Shown: positions 1 through 13,411, numbered from the stretch's first letter. The stretch: 64,000 bases of DNA from Inonotus obliquus (GCA_032164295.1 JAJHTX010000007.1:682001-746000), one strand, 5' to 3'. A program made the numbers and translations. Notes: generated from the letters alone by a model not told the origin.

Positions 1-3000
1 TCAACTGGCCTCACTGATGAGGTACAATGGGATAACTATAGCTTAGCGCTAAAAGGTCAACGGACGTTCCTTCTGTAAGTGTCGTTTCACACTTCATCGC
101 CATGTGCATTCATTAATTTGACCTAGCTCTGGCGAGTTTCATACGTTTCGTCTACCTGTTCCCTCCCTATGGCTCGACATTTTACAAAAAACGAAGGCCA
201 TGGGCCTGAACGCGGTTAGCGTGTATTTACATTGTAAGTCTCGAGTTATCCTTTCTCGTAAATGATAGGTCAACTCCAGCTCTCCCAGGGGGTCAAATTC
301 ATCCATCTCCGGGAGTCATCGACTTCGATGGAATACGAGCTGTGCAGGCGTTGTTCGACGCCGCCAAGGTGGCCGGTATTTGGATCGTCCTTAGACCAGG
401 TACGTTGTTGCCACAAACCCATGAACTATACTTAGCCACCCGGATATAGGCCCGTATATGAACGGCGAAACGACAGCAGGGGGTATCCCGCACTGGGTCA
501 CTTCGCAAGTTGCCGGAACTCTTAGGACGAATGCCACCGATTACCATGCCGCGTGGGAGGATTATGTACTTGGAATCATTAATGTTACAGTTCCAAACCA
601 GATCACCGAGGGAGGGCCAGTGATAGGTATGATTATGGTGGCGTTACATGTCTTCTAGACCTGACTAGGCATTGCTTCCAGCTGTGCAAATTGGTTCGCC
701 AAGTGTCCTTGATTTTCATGAGTTAACCTCAACGCTTTATTGCAGATAACGAATATTCGCAGAGCGGCTTCGGAAGAGCGGAGTACTTCGTGGAATTGGA
801 AAGCGCGTACCGAGCAGGCGGAATTGCAGTTCCATTGACTTACAATGACCCCGGGGAGCGTATGAACTTCATTAACGGAACGGTTCGTGTCTACGGTTAT
901 TACCTATCTAAAGTGACATTGACACGTTACCCGTAATAGGGCGCAGTTGATATCTATGGGTATACATAGCCTTCCAAGGATGAGTCGCCATTCAACTGAC
1001 AGAGACTTTCAACAGGCTGGACTCTTATCCTCAAGGCTTCGATTGTTCAAACCCCGGCCGGTGGGCACCGATTCCCAGTAACTGGCATGATTACCATGAG
1101 GGTGCGTCAATGTTCATTAATGAAAGTCGAAGTAGCCTAATCTGTCCTCAGTGGTAAACCCAAGTCAGCCATTTTATTTCCCGGAGGTAAGCCAAGGAGA
1201 TCTTATAAAACTCTCAAAGCTGACAGGAAGACAATAGTTTCAAGGTGGCTCGTTCGATGCTTGGGGACCTACTGCGCCAGGATATGACGCATGTAGAGAA
1301 TTGACCGGTCCTGACTTCCAGGATGTATTCTACAAGGCGGGGCTCTGGGCGGCGAATGCAAAGCTCCTCAATTTCTACATGCTTTACGGGTGCGCACCAA
1401 TAGTTGCATTCTAATTTGGGCAATATTGATTTAGTCTGTAAGGGGAACATCATGGGGAGGCATAGCATTTCCGGGAGTATACAGTAAGATGCAACTATGG
1501 AGCGAAACTTTCGAATGCTGACGGATTTGTCTCGTATAGCTTCCTACGATTATGGCAGTGCCATTGCAGAGAATCGAGTTTTAACATTAAAGGCCGCGGA
1601 ACTACGGCGGCAAGGTCTCTGTATCCGATCTTCACCCGATTTCTACAAGACAGATTGGATTGGCAATAGTTCGTCCTCAGCCGTCAGCATATCAAATACA
1701 AGCGCATTCGCTGTATTCCTCTCCAATCCTGACACCGGAGCCGGCTTCTATATCACACGACAGAGCGACTCGACGTCGACGTGAGTGTTTGCTCCAGAAT
1801 GCAGCATGAACTCTGGTGCGATTATGAAATTTTAGCGCAATTACCGATTTCAGTCTTCAAGTCTCAACGACGAATGGAACATTGACAATTCCTCAGGTCA
1901 TTCCATCCATCAGGCTTTCTGGTCGTCAATCCAAAGTCATTGTCACCGACTATCGCTTCGGTGATTCTCATGTTCTGTACTCAACTGCTTCCATTTTGTT
2001 CGCTGGGAAGATTGGAATTCGCGATGTTTTATTCCTATACGGAGACTCAGACCAACAGCACGAGTTCGTGGTTGCTCTGAAGGGAAAATCCAGCACAACA
2101 GCGGACAGTGGAATTAAGGCGACTAGTGACCCCTCTACCAACACGACGATTTTCACTGTCGTCGGAAATATTACGGGCCTAATCACCATCTTTGACTCGG
2201 ACGAGCAGCTAATTCTCTTTGGAGACACTGACACGGCAGGGACATTCTTCGCTCCCGTCATTCCTGCGAGCGGATATTCCGACGAGCCGGAAGCTTTTGC
2301 CAATTACTGGCAGTTTGGTTCAAATAATACTGTTCTCGTTGGTGGGCCTTATCTTGTTCGTAATGCTAGCATTGCAGGGTCGGAGCTCCAACTGAGGGGC
2401 GACCTTAACGTGTCCAGCGATGTTACGCTGACAGTAATCGCTCCTCCTGAAATTTCATCTATCGTTTGGAACGACCGACACGTCGTAGATCGCTCGGCGA
2501 GTGTGGCATTGAGCCGAGTTGGAGGTTTCGTTGGAAAACCTGCATCTCGTTTGACTGCAGACTCCTTTAGTGTACCTCAGCTATCCCGTTGGAGGTTTGC
2601 AAATAGTCTGCCAGAGATTCATGCGAATTTCTCCGATGAGGATTGGACGATCGCAAATCATACCACAACTAACATACCTTTCAAACCCTTCTATGGCGAT
2701 GGAAGGGTGCTGTATAGTTGTGATTATGGATTGTAAGTCGCAAAGCGGAAGAGTAAATGGTCACGCGCAATGCTTACATGGCATGTAGCTGTGAGAATGC
2801 CGTCCTTTGGAGAGGTCATTTCAACGCATCAGGCTCCGAAGAGTCTGTTAACCTTACTATCAATGGCGGAGAAGGTGCGGCACCTCTCTTCCATTGACAA
2901 ACTCATAATGACACATGTCTCGCAACAGCATTCGCGGCTAGTGTATGGCTGAATGATGCCTTCCTCGGTACCGCTTTCGGAAAGTACGTAGCTCTGATTC

Positions 3001-4046
3001 TCCCTACTAGATTCAACGCTGAGTCCTGACAAAGCTCAACCAATAATCGGCTTGTACTCGAGGAAGTCGATCAAGTATTCACGTTCCCTGAGGGTTCAGT
3101 ACTTGTCGGTCAAGACAACGTTATCACTATAGTCCAGGTATGTCGTCTTGCCTGTCGTGTTTGAAGGTCGTCTGATGTCAAGTGAATAAGGACAACATGG
3201 GTCACAACGAAACGGGGTGTGAGTTCTAGTCATATGCGTGTATGGGGCACTGACGTACTTTATCCTCAGCGGGAATTGATGCTCCCAAGTCCCCCCGAGG
3301 AGTCAGAGGTTTCCAGCTTAACACGGGAAACTTCTCGGAGTGGCTAGTCCAAGGCAAAATTGGTGGATATACTGAGTGAGTGAATATCCTTGTGCCGGAC
3401 TGATTGTGTATCTTACGATCTCGGAGCAAGTTTCCCTGACAAGACGCGCGGGATCATGAATGATGGCGGCCTCTTTGGCGAACGTCAAGGCTGGCACCTT
3501 CCTGGGTTCGATACTACTGGACCAGAATGGACTCACCGAGATTTATCAGAAGGCTTACCGGGAGATACAGCTGGAGTGGGATTCTTTGTGACTACGTTCG
3601 ATCTGCTTTTTCCTGTTGACTCAGATGTTCTGTTGAGCTTTGTGTTTGATGATGGCGTTGGCAAGACGGGCTCGCCATATCGCGCCTTCTTGTTCGTGAA
3701 CGGTTGGATGATGGGTAAACGTGTTGCAAACCTCGGGTTTGTATATGTCTTCCTCTTGGTAAACTCCCTGGCTGACTTCACTTTCAGACCACAGGCAAAG
3801 TTTCCGGTTCACGAGGGAATTCTGGATCATCGTGGAACAAAGTAACGATAGACCTTTCTTTTTGGCGATATGTACTGAACTGTTCTTTCCATTAGCACCG
3901 TTGCCATTGCTCTGTGGTCCATGCTACCCGATTCTGGGGTCGCTCCTAAGCTGAGCTTGGTTGCGGACGGATTATTTGAAGGAGGAGTCGGTGGAATCGT
4001 AGTTTATAATCCGACCTTTGAAGACGTGCGAGGCGGTGGTCTTTAG
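1..4046 (+). CDS. GH35 beta-galactosidase 1 (5' end outside window)
   Basis: Secreted beta-galactosidase that removes terminal beta-D-galactose from plant or fungal polysaccharides. The window opens inside exon 1, so only the signal peptide (about 30 residues by comparison with the next gene) is missing. About 21 exons join in frame to TAG at 4044-4046. Seen: a GH35 barrel with the acid/base motif VDNEYSQ-like (IDNEYSQ here, split by introns around a 12-nt exon at 682-693) and the nucleophile region [14 protein letters not shown] across the intron ending at 1237. Long beta-rich domains follow (large exon 1836-2732), then C-terminal jelly-roll domains with [13 protein letters not shown]. The family is usually about 1,000 residues, which fits. 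It is a close tandem paralogue of the gene at 4558-8696 with matching introns. No frame breaks were seen. Confidence 0.93.
682..693 (+). other. 12-nt microexon in GH35 gene 1
   Basis: Twelve bases between an AG acceptor and a GT donor encode the AVQI part of the motif leading into the catalytic DNEYS. Without it the conserved stretch GPVI-AVQI-DNEY would be broken. The second GH35 gene has the same arrangement at 5345-5356. Confidence 0.75.
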
Positions 4047-4557
4047 CTGATCGTCTGAGTCGGGATTCTGCGCAGCTTTCAGAATATATCTCATTCGTGT
4101 CTTGCGCTATAATTTCAGTGTGAGACGAGAGTGTGACGGTGTGACGTCTCGCGTTGTCACGAATTTGACGCTGACGTGGAATTTGAGTTTGAAGAAGTAC
4201 ACCTTCATTGACCAAAACCATCTCTGCACAGTTTCCGTCCCTCTCCTTTGGTCTTGTGCGAGAACCTAACAAACTCCTCCAGGTGTACCGCAATCGACTA
4301 CTAAATCTTCTTCAAGATACTCCGAGTCTTTTCCGGGCGGCCCGCTCTTTCGTTTGCCTCCTGCGTTCTCAATAATTTTCCCGGAAACTAGAAAAGTCAC
4401 AAGATGGCTCGGCTCTGGATTTCGCCCCGTAGTTTTCTTCATGGTTCTAGTGAAAAGGATGTCGATTGATTTATATATGAGTACTTTATGATATGTATGC
4501 TTGGTCTCTTTGCTCACCCTCTGACTTGGACAAGACCTGTGTGAAGTGCTGAAGATC
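4047..4557. promoter_or_regulatory. Intergenic region and promoter of GH35 gene 2
   Basis: A 511 bp gap between the two galactosidase genes with no coding signal. A TATA-like TTATATATGA lies at 4471-4480, about 80 bases before the next start codon. No regulator site could be assigned. Confidence 0.4.
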
Positions 4558-7500
4558 ATGCTGTTTAATATTTGCGGTCGCTTCCGGTCTTGGGCATCAC
4601 CTCTTTGTGCTACCCTTGTCCTCGCCACCCTCGGAAACGCTTTCTCATCTACCGGTCTCACTGACGTGGTACAATGGGACAATTACAGTCTGCTTCTCAA
4701 GGGTCAACGGGTGTTTCTTCAGTAACAATGCCTGTTCATCCCACCAAAGTCTACTTTTACTCAGACTCACCTTTAGCTCCGGCGAATTTCACACATTCAG
4801 ATTGCCTGTACCTTCTTTATGGCTCGACATCCTGCAGAAGGTGAAGGCTATGGGGTTGAATGCTGTTAGCGTTTACCTGCATTGTAAGTCAGAATCATTC
4901 GATACCGTACAAGCCTAACTTACTGATGATTCTTACTAACTTAGGGGGTCAGATAAACCCTGCTCCTGGAGTTATTGACTTTGATGGCTTTCCATCGCTG
5001 CAAGTAGTATTTGATGCTGCCAAAGCAGCAGGAGTTTGGATTGTCTTGCGACCAGGTAAGTATTTCCATATGTTACGCGAAAAGGAATGCTGACCAACGT
5101 TAAGTAAGGTCCTTATATCAATGCTGAAGTAACAGCGGGAGGTATACCTCATTGGGTTACTTCACAAGTAGTTGGTATTCTGCGAACTAACGATACGGAC
5201 TATCGCGCAACTTGGCAAGAGTATATGTCTGCAGTCATCAACGCCACTGTGCCTAATCAGATAACGAACGGTGGACCTGTCATCGGTATGTCCGGAACGA
5301 ACTTCTCTACGAGCCTATCTATTCACGCAGGATATCATTGAAAGCGGTGCAAGTTGGTGAGCCCAAATGGTCGCCTATCTTGCTTTGACATTGAAGTGCT
5401 GTCTCCATAGATAACGAATACTCGCAAGATGGATATGGACACGCTGAATATTTCGTAGAGTTGGAGGAAGCCCTTCTCTCAGGTGGAATTGTCGTTCCAT
5501 TGACCTACAACGATCCTGGAGAGCATCAGAGCTTTATAAACGGAACAGTTGGTCCCCTTCCGTACCTTTATTATTGGCACATCCTTTAATATCTTCATCA
5601 ACAGGGGGCGGTCGACCTCTATGGGTATGCGCGTTGCTCTGTACATGTGCACGGACTAAGGTTGTCCGTTCCGAACTAGCCTGGATGCTTACCCTCAAAG
5701 GTACAATTGTTCTTCTCCCGACGTATGGCCTGCGATTCCAGATAACTGGCACGATTATCACCAGAGTAAGCTCATTAACATGAACTTGGAACCAGTTACT
5801 GACGATTCTCAGCTGTCAATCCGAGCGAGCCGTTCTCTTTCCCTGAGGTACGCTTAAAGGAAGTGAGGTAATGCCATGAATCTCAAAGAAGCTATTAGTT
5901 TCAAGGTGGATCGTTTGATGCATGGGGACCGACCTCCCCAGGATACCTTGGTTGCCGACGATTGACTGGGTCAGAATATGAAAATGTCGTGTATAAGATG
6001 CTTTGGGCGGCCAATGCCAAACTGCTTAATTTCTATATGCTTTATGGGTATGTTCAAATTCGGCTCATAAAACAAAGCGCTTACCGTAATTTTGCAGTGG
6101 GACCTCTTGGGGCGGGATTCCTTATCCTGGAGTGTACAGTAAGTATATTTCATCGCTACTCCTCGATCGCTCTGAGCATGGTTCAGCTTCATACGATTAC
6201 GGCGGAGCGATCTCGGAGAATCGACTTTTGAATCCGAAGTTTACCGAATTGAAACGTCAAGGTCTATTCTTGCGTTCGTCTCCAGACTTCTACAAGACAG
6301 ATTGGATAGGAAACAGCTCGTCTGATGCTGTGAATGTCTCCAATCCTGAGGCCTTTGCAGTTTTCTTGTCGAATCCTGGTACGAGATCTGGCTTTTACAT
6401 CGTCCGTCAAAACGATACTACGTCGCGGTAGGTCTAGGGCTCGAGATGTGGGGGGAGTACAAAGAGCTGACCACGAACTGTTATATTTAGAGATAGGATC
6501 GAGTTTAATCTTCAAGTATCAACCACGAATGGCACCCTGATAATCCCTCAGACTACTTCATCAATAACGCTCTCGGGTCGCCAGTCAAAGGTCATCGTCA
6601 CCGATTACCGTTTTGGCGACTCTCACGTTCTCTACTCTACCGCTTCTGTTCTCTTCGCCGGCCGAATCGGTACACGCGACGTCCTGGTCTTATACGGAGA
6701 TTCGGACCAGGAGCATGAGTTTGTGGTTGTTTTGAAGGGTATGGGAAAGATCCCGGCTAACGCAAATATCAAATCGACTGGCGATCCTTTTACCAACTCA
6801 ACCATAATTAGTGTCTTTGGAAACGTTACGGGCCTAGCTACTGTGTTCGATTCGGATGAACAGCTAATCCTTTTCAGCGACACTGATACGGCCGGAACGT
6901 TCTATGCACCCGTCGTTCCCGCTGACGATTCTTTGGGAGACTCACAAGTCTTCAAGTTTTCCAATTATTGGCAATTTGGCTCCAACAACACAGTCCTCGT
7001 CGGCGGGCCGTACCTCGTCCGTAATGCTAGCATTACTGGCTCAGAGCTCCACCTGAGAGGCGACCTCAATGTCTCTAGTGGCGTCACACTAAGTGTAATC
7101 GCTCCTTCGGAGGTCTTTTCCATTTTCTGGAATGGACGAAGGGTTCATGTAGATCGACAAGCAAGCGCGTCACTTACGAAAATAGGAGGCTTTGTGGGGC
7201 ATTTGAAACCTCTAATTACTTCAGACGCAATTGCACTTCCCAAGATATCTGGTTGGAGATTCGCGGATAGTCTACCGGAGATTTGTGGAGACTTCTCCGA
7301 TGCCTGTTGGACGATAGCTGACCATACGTCTACAAATACGTCTTTCAAACCGTACTACGGCGACGGAAGAGTCTTGTATGGGTGTGATTACGGTTTGTGA
7401 GTGTCAATGAAGCATTATCAGCTTGCCTTGTAACACTGAATCGTCACTATCAGCTGCGAGAACATCGTGCTATGGAGGGGTCATTTCAGCGCTTCGGGGA

Positions 7501-8696
7501 CCGAAACGTCTGTCAATCTCACGATCAATGGTGGACAAGGTACGATGTTAACTTGGCTTAATTGCTCTTGTTGATTTCTTGATCTAGCTTTCGCGGCGAG
7601 CGTATGGCTTAATGATGTCTTCCTTGATACTGCTTTTGGAAAGTGAGCGAACATACTCAAGTTTGTCATAGCATTGTAAAGAGATTTCTTTCAAGTTCGA
7701 CGAATGACCGGAATATCCTGGAGGAGACAGACCAAACATATATGTTTCCTGAAGGCTCCATTCGTATCGGTCAAGAAAACGTTATCACTATTGTTCAGGT
7801 ACACTTGGCCCTCAAACCAACACATACATTATCTGTATTGACTAATTTATCGTATAGGACAACATGGGAAATAATGAGACGGGTTGTACGTTCGAGTTGT
7901 TAGATTCCCGTATGTAAGCCTGACATGTATGTAAAGATGGGACCGACGGACCCAAGTCTCCAAGAGGAGTCAGAGGTTTTCAACTTAACTCAGGGAAATT
8001 CACCGAGTGGCGGGTCCAAGGCAAGATAGGCGGTTTTACTGAGTGCGTAAACATCTTTACGGAAAACTTCACCCCTAACGATTACTTCAAGTTTTCCTGA
8101 TAGAACACGTGGTATCATGAATGAGGGAGGCCTCTTCGGCGAGCGGCAAGGCTGGCATCTTCCGGGCTTCGACACCACAGGTCAGGAATGGGTTGACCGC
8201 GATTTGTCAGAAGGCTTACCAGGGAACGCTGCTGGTGTTGGCTTCTTTGTGACAACATTCGAGTTACACATTCCGGAAGGAACGGACGTCCCGCTGAGCT
8301 TTGAGTTTGACGATGGTGTCGGTGAGACAGGGTCACCCTATCGCGCATTGCTCTTTGTGAATGGTTGGATGATGGGAAAACGCGTTGCGAACCTTGGGTA
8401 AGTGTCTGATTACTGATTCTCATGTTCCATATGCTGACCATCTTCAGACCGCAAGCGAAGTTCCCCGTGCATGAAGGTATCTTGGACTATCACGGGACGA
8501 AGTGAGGCCATAAAATTCGCGCTATGTGAACTCACTAATTTTCACCTTTAGCACTGTCGCGATCGCTCTATGGTCTATGTTACCCAATGCTAGGATCGCC
8601 CCAAAATTGGAATTAGTCGCCGACGCGTTCTTGGAAGGAGGTGTGGGCGGGATCATACCAAACAATCCGACTTTTTGGGACGTACGCGGGGCATGA
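4558..8696 (+). CDS. GH35 beta-galactosidase 2, complete
   Basis: Complete paralogue of the preceding gene, estimated at about 1,020 residues from about 21 exons, matching fungal LacA-type enzymes. The start at 4558 is chosen because the next about 30 residues form a signal peptide (hydrophobic core [11 protein letters not shown], then small residues). Exon 1 is 4558-4721. A 12-nt exon at 5345-5356 supplies AVQV before the acid/base motif DNEYSQ. The nucleophile Glu sits at the exon end FSFPE, followed by [11 protein letters not shown]. Later exons carry beta-galactosidase domains 2, 3 and 4/5. The stop TGA is at 8694-8696. Same introns and order as gene 1 indicate a tandem duplication; the two have diverged at many silent and some coding sites, so it is not very recent. 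Expected to be extracellular. Confidence 0.94.
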
Positions 8697-9039
8697 AAGG
8701 CAAATGGCATTTTTACGGAACTGAAACAAGTTTCAAGAGTCGGAAATGAGGTCCATACTTGTCAGTCTAAGATAACATTAGGGGATAAGTCTGTAATGTG
8801 ACTGCGTAGCGTTCATCATGTATAAGGTTCACGTCAAGCCAGAATACAATAGAAATCCTCAGCGTTTTGTTTGAGTTCGGTACCTAAGCCACAATAGTGA
8901 ACCTAGAAAGGAAAATAATACGGCTAGGGCCGAACGCAGATACGCTGTCACGTGCATTGACACGTCGCGTCCGTCTGGGACGGCGGGAGACATCCCTAAC
9001 CATAGCATTGGCGGACTGTTCTTTCTACTGGCATCGCGT
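8697..9039. other. Intergenic region upstream of ALG7
   Basis: 343 bp between GH35 gene 2 and ALG7. No coding signal was recognised. It should hold the ALG7 promoter, but I see no clear TATA box. Confidence 0.35.
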
Positions 9040-10869
9040 ATGGGGCAGCTCAAGCCCAGAAAGCTCTTGTCGAAGCTCGTGCTCGCCTCTATCCTTACGT
9101 GTTCTACTTGGTTCATAGTTCGACCTCTTCTGGATCCTGCACCACGATTACCTTCGCTATTTACATCCGTTGGCTACTCATTAGTAGCATATCTTGCTAC
9201 ACTGTACCTAATACCAGCGCTTGGACCCGCCTTCATCAGAGCTGGGCTCAAGGGAAGAGATAGGGCTAAGGTGTACGATGACGACATGTACGTATACAGT
9301 ATCTCCACGCCTGAACCTCAGACTGATCATGGCGGCTAGTCCAGAAAGCCAAGGGCTTGTTTGCGCTTCGGTATACATACTATTGTTAATATTATTCATC
9401 CCCTTCCCCTTCTCGGACTTTCTTGTCAAGTCGGTGAATTCGAGCCCTGAGGGTCTAGCAGCAACAGACTTCCCGCATTTTCAGGTTAGGGTATCTTAAT
9501 CTTATACTTCTTGCCGCTGGTGTTGATGAGGTAAATGGCCGCAGTTATCTGTGTATCTTTCATCAGTACTCTCCCTACTCATGGCAACGATGCTTGGGTT
9601 TCTTGATGACGTCTTTGACATTCGGTGGAGATACAAGCTACCGATACCTATCATAGCCTCAATCCCCCTGCTACTCGTTTACTACGCGGAGCAAGGGAAC
9701 ACTAATGTCGTGGTGCCGCTACCATTGCGCTGGCTCCTAGGAAGAGTCATCAACCTCGGTTTGTCGAATTCTTTTCTACAAATTTGCTGTATGCGTCGTC
9801 TGAGCGACATTAAACAGGTCCTTTATATTACCTGTACATGGCCATGCTTTCTACTTTCGCAACAAACAGCATCAACATTCTCGCCGGTATCAATGGCGCG
9901 GAAGTTTCGCAGGCTTTGATAATCGCTCTATCCGTAATTGCGAACGACTGTCTGTACTTACCCTGGACAACCTCATTTCGCTTCCGTTTGCCCCTCTACC
10001 TCCTCGGAGGGAAGGCAGACATTGACTTTGGAGGTGTATGGAGCGCTGGTATGGCTCATGGTAGCAAAGAACTTGTAGAAAGGCACCTTTTCAGCATGTA
10101 TTTCATGCTCCCACTCGTTGGAGTATGCTCCGGCTTTCTCTATCACAACTGGTGAGTTTCCCCCAATGAAATAAAGTTTGCCGCAAACTTATTCTGTTTC
10201 ACCTCTTGATGAGGTACCCCGCAAGAGTCTTCCCTGGTGACACACTGTGTTATGTCACTGGAATGGCATTTGCGGTTGTGGGCATCCAAGCGCACTTCTC
10301 GAAAACGCTTCTGCTGTTCTTCATGCCTCAAATATTCAACTTCGTTCTGTCATGCCCACAGCTATTTGGTTTGGTACCCTGCCCTAGACATCGAATTCCG
10401 AGGTGATAGCACAACTACATTTATTTCCCCTTTATGTCGTAAACTGAACTGCGGTTCTCTCCCCAGTTTTGATGGGCAGACGAACTTGCTTCACCCATCA
10501 ACCACCACATTCAAGGATAAGCCCCCATCGCACTTAACGACGATCATCCTTCGACTTCTCTCTTCGGTGGGACTGACAAAACTGACGACTCGCGAGCAGG
10601 ACGGAGGAATAACTGAGGCTTCCAACCTGACCATTCTGAACGTGTTTCTGGTAAGGTTTGGACCCATGACCGAGAAGCAACTAGTCAAAACCCTGATCTT
10701 CACTCAGGTGAGAACGGCGACCTGGCCGTTTTTCCTAATTCTTTACTTCCTTAGACGCTTATTGATCCGGAACTTGGGTTTGACGTTTGTTCAGGTGACC
10801 TGCAGTTTACTTGCGTTTGTGGTGCGGTATGGAATGGCGTGGTTGGTGTACGATGGTGATCGGAGGTAA
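9040..10869 (+). CDS. ALG7: UDP-GlcNAc:dolichyl-phosphate GlcNAc-1-P transferase
   Basis: First enzyme of the lipid-linked oligosaccharide pathway in the ER membrane: it moves GlcNAc-1-phosphate from UDP-GlcNAc to dolichyl phosphate and is the tunicamycin target. Seven exons (9040-9287, 9340-9484, 9545-9758, 9818-10151, 10214-10402, 10467-10707, 10795-10869) give 481 residues, a normal length. Family marks seen: PESQGLVCA, the acidic [13 protein letters not shown] motif for metal/UDP binding, [14 protein letters not shown], and [15 protein letters not shown], among many hydrophobic spans. An N-terminal hydrophobic segment follows RKLLSKLV. The last intron is placed so that the C-terminus [13 protein letters not shown] matches the usual family end. 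Only 160 bp separates it from COQ5. Confidence 0.95.
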
Positions 10870-11029
10870 CGGGGCTGAGAAGATACTCTTTTTTCCGATG
10901 TATCATAGACTAGCATTTGTCAATTGTTTATTAACACGAATTCTACAATTTTGGGCGAATGTATTGAAAATGACCAAAAGAAGAAATGAGCCAAACGTGT
11001 TGTTTACGTGTATTTTGCCTCTTTTTTCC

Positions 11030-12122
11030 ATGCCGCGTCCACCAGCTCTACGCGTCGCGTTGCAGCGTCCTCTGTGGCATTCTCGCATCCCAGTATCAGC
11101 CCTACGTTACAGACCCCAAGCAAGATGTATTTCGCAGCAAACACAACAAGGGACATCTGCCAGCGACTCAAATTTAGCAGATAGAACCCAACCTCCAAAA
11201 CCGTCCGACTCAACCAAAACACACTTTGGGTTTCAAACCGTCGACACAGATGTCAAAGAAGACCTTGTACGCGGCGTATTCAGCAGTGTCGCTGGTAAAT
11301 ACGACCTTATGAACGACGCAATGTCCCTCGGGATTCATCGAATATGGAAAGACACGTTTGTTGAGATGCTTGATCCAGGAAGGAAAGGACCGTTGAAGTG
11401 CTTAGATGTTGCAGGTGGGACGGGCGATGTTGCATTGAGGATACTGGACTATGCGAGGGAAAAGTATTATGATAGGGAAACGAGTGTTAAAGTTCTGGAT
11501 ATCAATCCGGATATGCTTGGGGAAGGGAAGAAGAGGTTCAAGTTGACTATGTATCACAACAGTATGTTTTGTTTTTCTCTATGCACTTGATTGCCGTTGA
11601 TTGATGGGTCCTGGTAGCTCCTCAGGTATCGTTCATGGAGGGAAACGCGCAGGAGCTTGACTTACCATCGAATACCTATGACTTATACACGATTGCATTC
11701 GGTATTCGCAACTGCACTTCAGTCCCGGATGTCCTGAAAGAAGCCTACCGCGTTCTCAAGCCAGGAGGAACCTTCGCGTGTCTCGAGTTCAGCCGCGTGA
11801 CAAATCCTGTTCTCTCCACGTACGTTTCATACTCCTCTTTTTTCAACCTTCTCACTTTACGGTTCTAACAGTCCAACTCTTTAGGGTATACGATCAGTAC
11901 TCCTTCTCCATTCTTCCTCTCCTCGGGACTATACTAGCTTCAGATAGAGCCTCTTACCAATATCTAGTCGAGTCTATTCGAAAGTTTCCACCTCAAGAAG
12001 AGTTCGCACAGATGATTCGAGATGCAGGATTCGCTACTGGTGGCGATTTCGAAGGGAAGGGTGGAGCATGGACAGATTTGTGGGGTGGAATTGCAAGTGT
12101 TCATAGGGGTGTCAAAATCTAG
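11030..12122 (+). CDS. COQ5: 2-methoxy-6-polyprenyl-1,4-benzoquinol methylase, mitochondrial
   Basis: C-methyltransferase of ubiquinone biosynthesis, acting at the matrix face of the mitochondrial inner membrane. Three exons (11030-11561, 11618-11819, 11885-12122) give 323 residues. The chosen ATG begins an Arg-rich, acid-poor leader ([16 protein letters not shown]), a typical mitochondrial presequence. Upstream in-frame ATGs exist, but they add nothing conserved. Family marks: [20 protein letters not shown], the SAM-binding [11 protein letters not shown], the IAFGIRNC segment, and [13 protein letters not shown]. The tail after [15 protein letters not shown] looks longer and more Gly-rich than I expect of the family. 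It converges on FCF2, with 123 bp between the two stop codons. Confidence 0.94.
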
Positions 12123-12245
12123 CTTGACCCCATTGGACTCTTGGAACAGGATGCCTATATATTCATAATTTGTCAATAGAAATAGAATACGGCTCGTTCA
12201 ACTCAGATCAAGTCGTACTACACTGCAACCCCATCTGCGACGTCG

Positions 12246-13411
12246 CTACCACTTTGGTTTTCGGGACCCGAAACGTTTCGCAAGTGTCCCCCTTCCACGC
12301 GCACCACGCACCTTCTGTAAGTCCTCGAACTTGCGCTTTGCGTACCGCTTCGCCTCTGAATCGGCGACGAGCTCGTCCACGAGTGTGCGTTTTCGTTCTG
12401 TACGAGGGAGGTTGTCGTTACTTGTTGTCCCGAATGGTGTTGATGTCGGTACGATCGTACCGATCTACATCATCCAAAGAAGCTTGGGTTGAGCTGGTGA
12501 AAAGAGTATGGGTGCGAAAGGATTACGCACAGCGAAGTATTCGGGCAAACCCTTAATCCCCTTCCCTTCACCTGGTTCTCTCCTGTAGAATCTCTTCGGA
12601 TCCAACGCGTTACGCAACCTGAGAGCTTCAACTTCTCGATACAGACGTGGTAGATTAGCCGCGTCGGGTGCTGGCAAGTTGAACCATTGTGGACCAGCTG
12701 TTCTTTTCTTTTGCTGTGAGTTCGAAGAAAGGATTGGAGATGTGCAAACTTATTTGGAGGGCTTGAGAAGGCCATGCTCACCTCCTTCTTCTCTTTCTTC
12801 GACAATTTTCGGCCATCTTTGGTGAGTTCAGGGGGTGCGGGCGGAGCGGCGGGGGCAGCGGATGAAGAGGCCGCAGCTAGTCTTTCTACGTCGATGTCTC
12901 GAAGTTCGGGTGGTTTTTTTTCATCCGCATTTTTGAAGTCGAAATAACCGCGAGGTAGATTTCCTGGATCAAGTTGTGGCAATTCTCTACATAAGAAACA
13001 TGAGTAACGTGCTATGCCGCTGTAATATAGATGCAAACTGACACACCTCGTATCCTCATCCTCATCATCCCCTAACCGAATCTCATCTTCCTCTGCAATC
13101 GCTTTCTCCTTGCCCTTCCCTTTCTCTTGCGCCTTCGCTCGCATACTTTCTTTTGCCTTCTCCAGTAACGAGTCCAGGTACTCTTGAGAGACTTCTCCAA
13201 GCTCGCTGTCCGACTCTGATCCAGAGTCCGAGTCCGATTCTGTTGCGTCCGAATCTGTAGTTCCACTTGAACTTGACTCGTTCGTGTCGTCGGTCTCAGA
13301 GCCTGTTGACGAGGAGGCCATACCAGCAGGCTGCTCATCCGCCAGTGTAGAAGTATTAGATAGTCTCAGATTTAAGCCACTAGAGCTCGCAATTCCGGTC
13401 TTAGTTGTCAT
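12246..13411 (-). CDS. FCF2: rRNA-processing protein Fcf2 homologue
   Basis: Nucleolar factor needed for early cleavages of the 35S pre-rRNA in the small-subunit processome (known for yeast Fcf2 and human TDIF2). Four exons (13047-13411, 12782-12986, 12531-12713, 12246-12464) give 323 residues. The N-terminal part is low complexity: Ser/Asp/Glu-rich and then Lys/Glu-rich. The conserved C-terminal domain is clear: GPQWFNLPAP, then REVEALRLRNALDPKRFY with the DPKRFY signature, GLPEYFA-IGTIVPT, and a basic end with RTERKRTLVDELVAD. Another Fcf protein-like reading is unlikely because of the DPKRFY/GTI pair. The promoter lies in 13412-13691. Confidence 0.9.

Noticed and set aside
10708..10794. 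Open read-through [18 protein letters not shown] in ALG7
   Set aside because: It would insert a segment not expected in the family; removing it as an intron gives the normal C-terminus.
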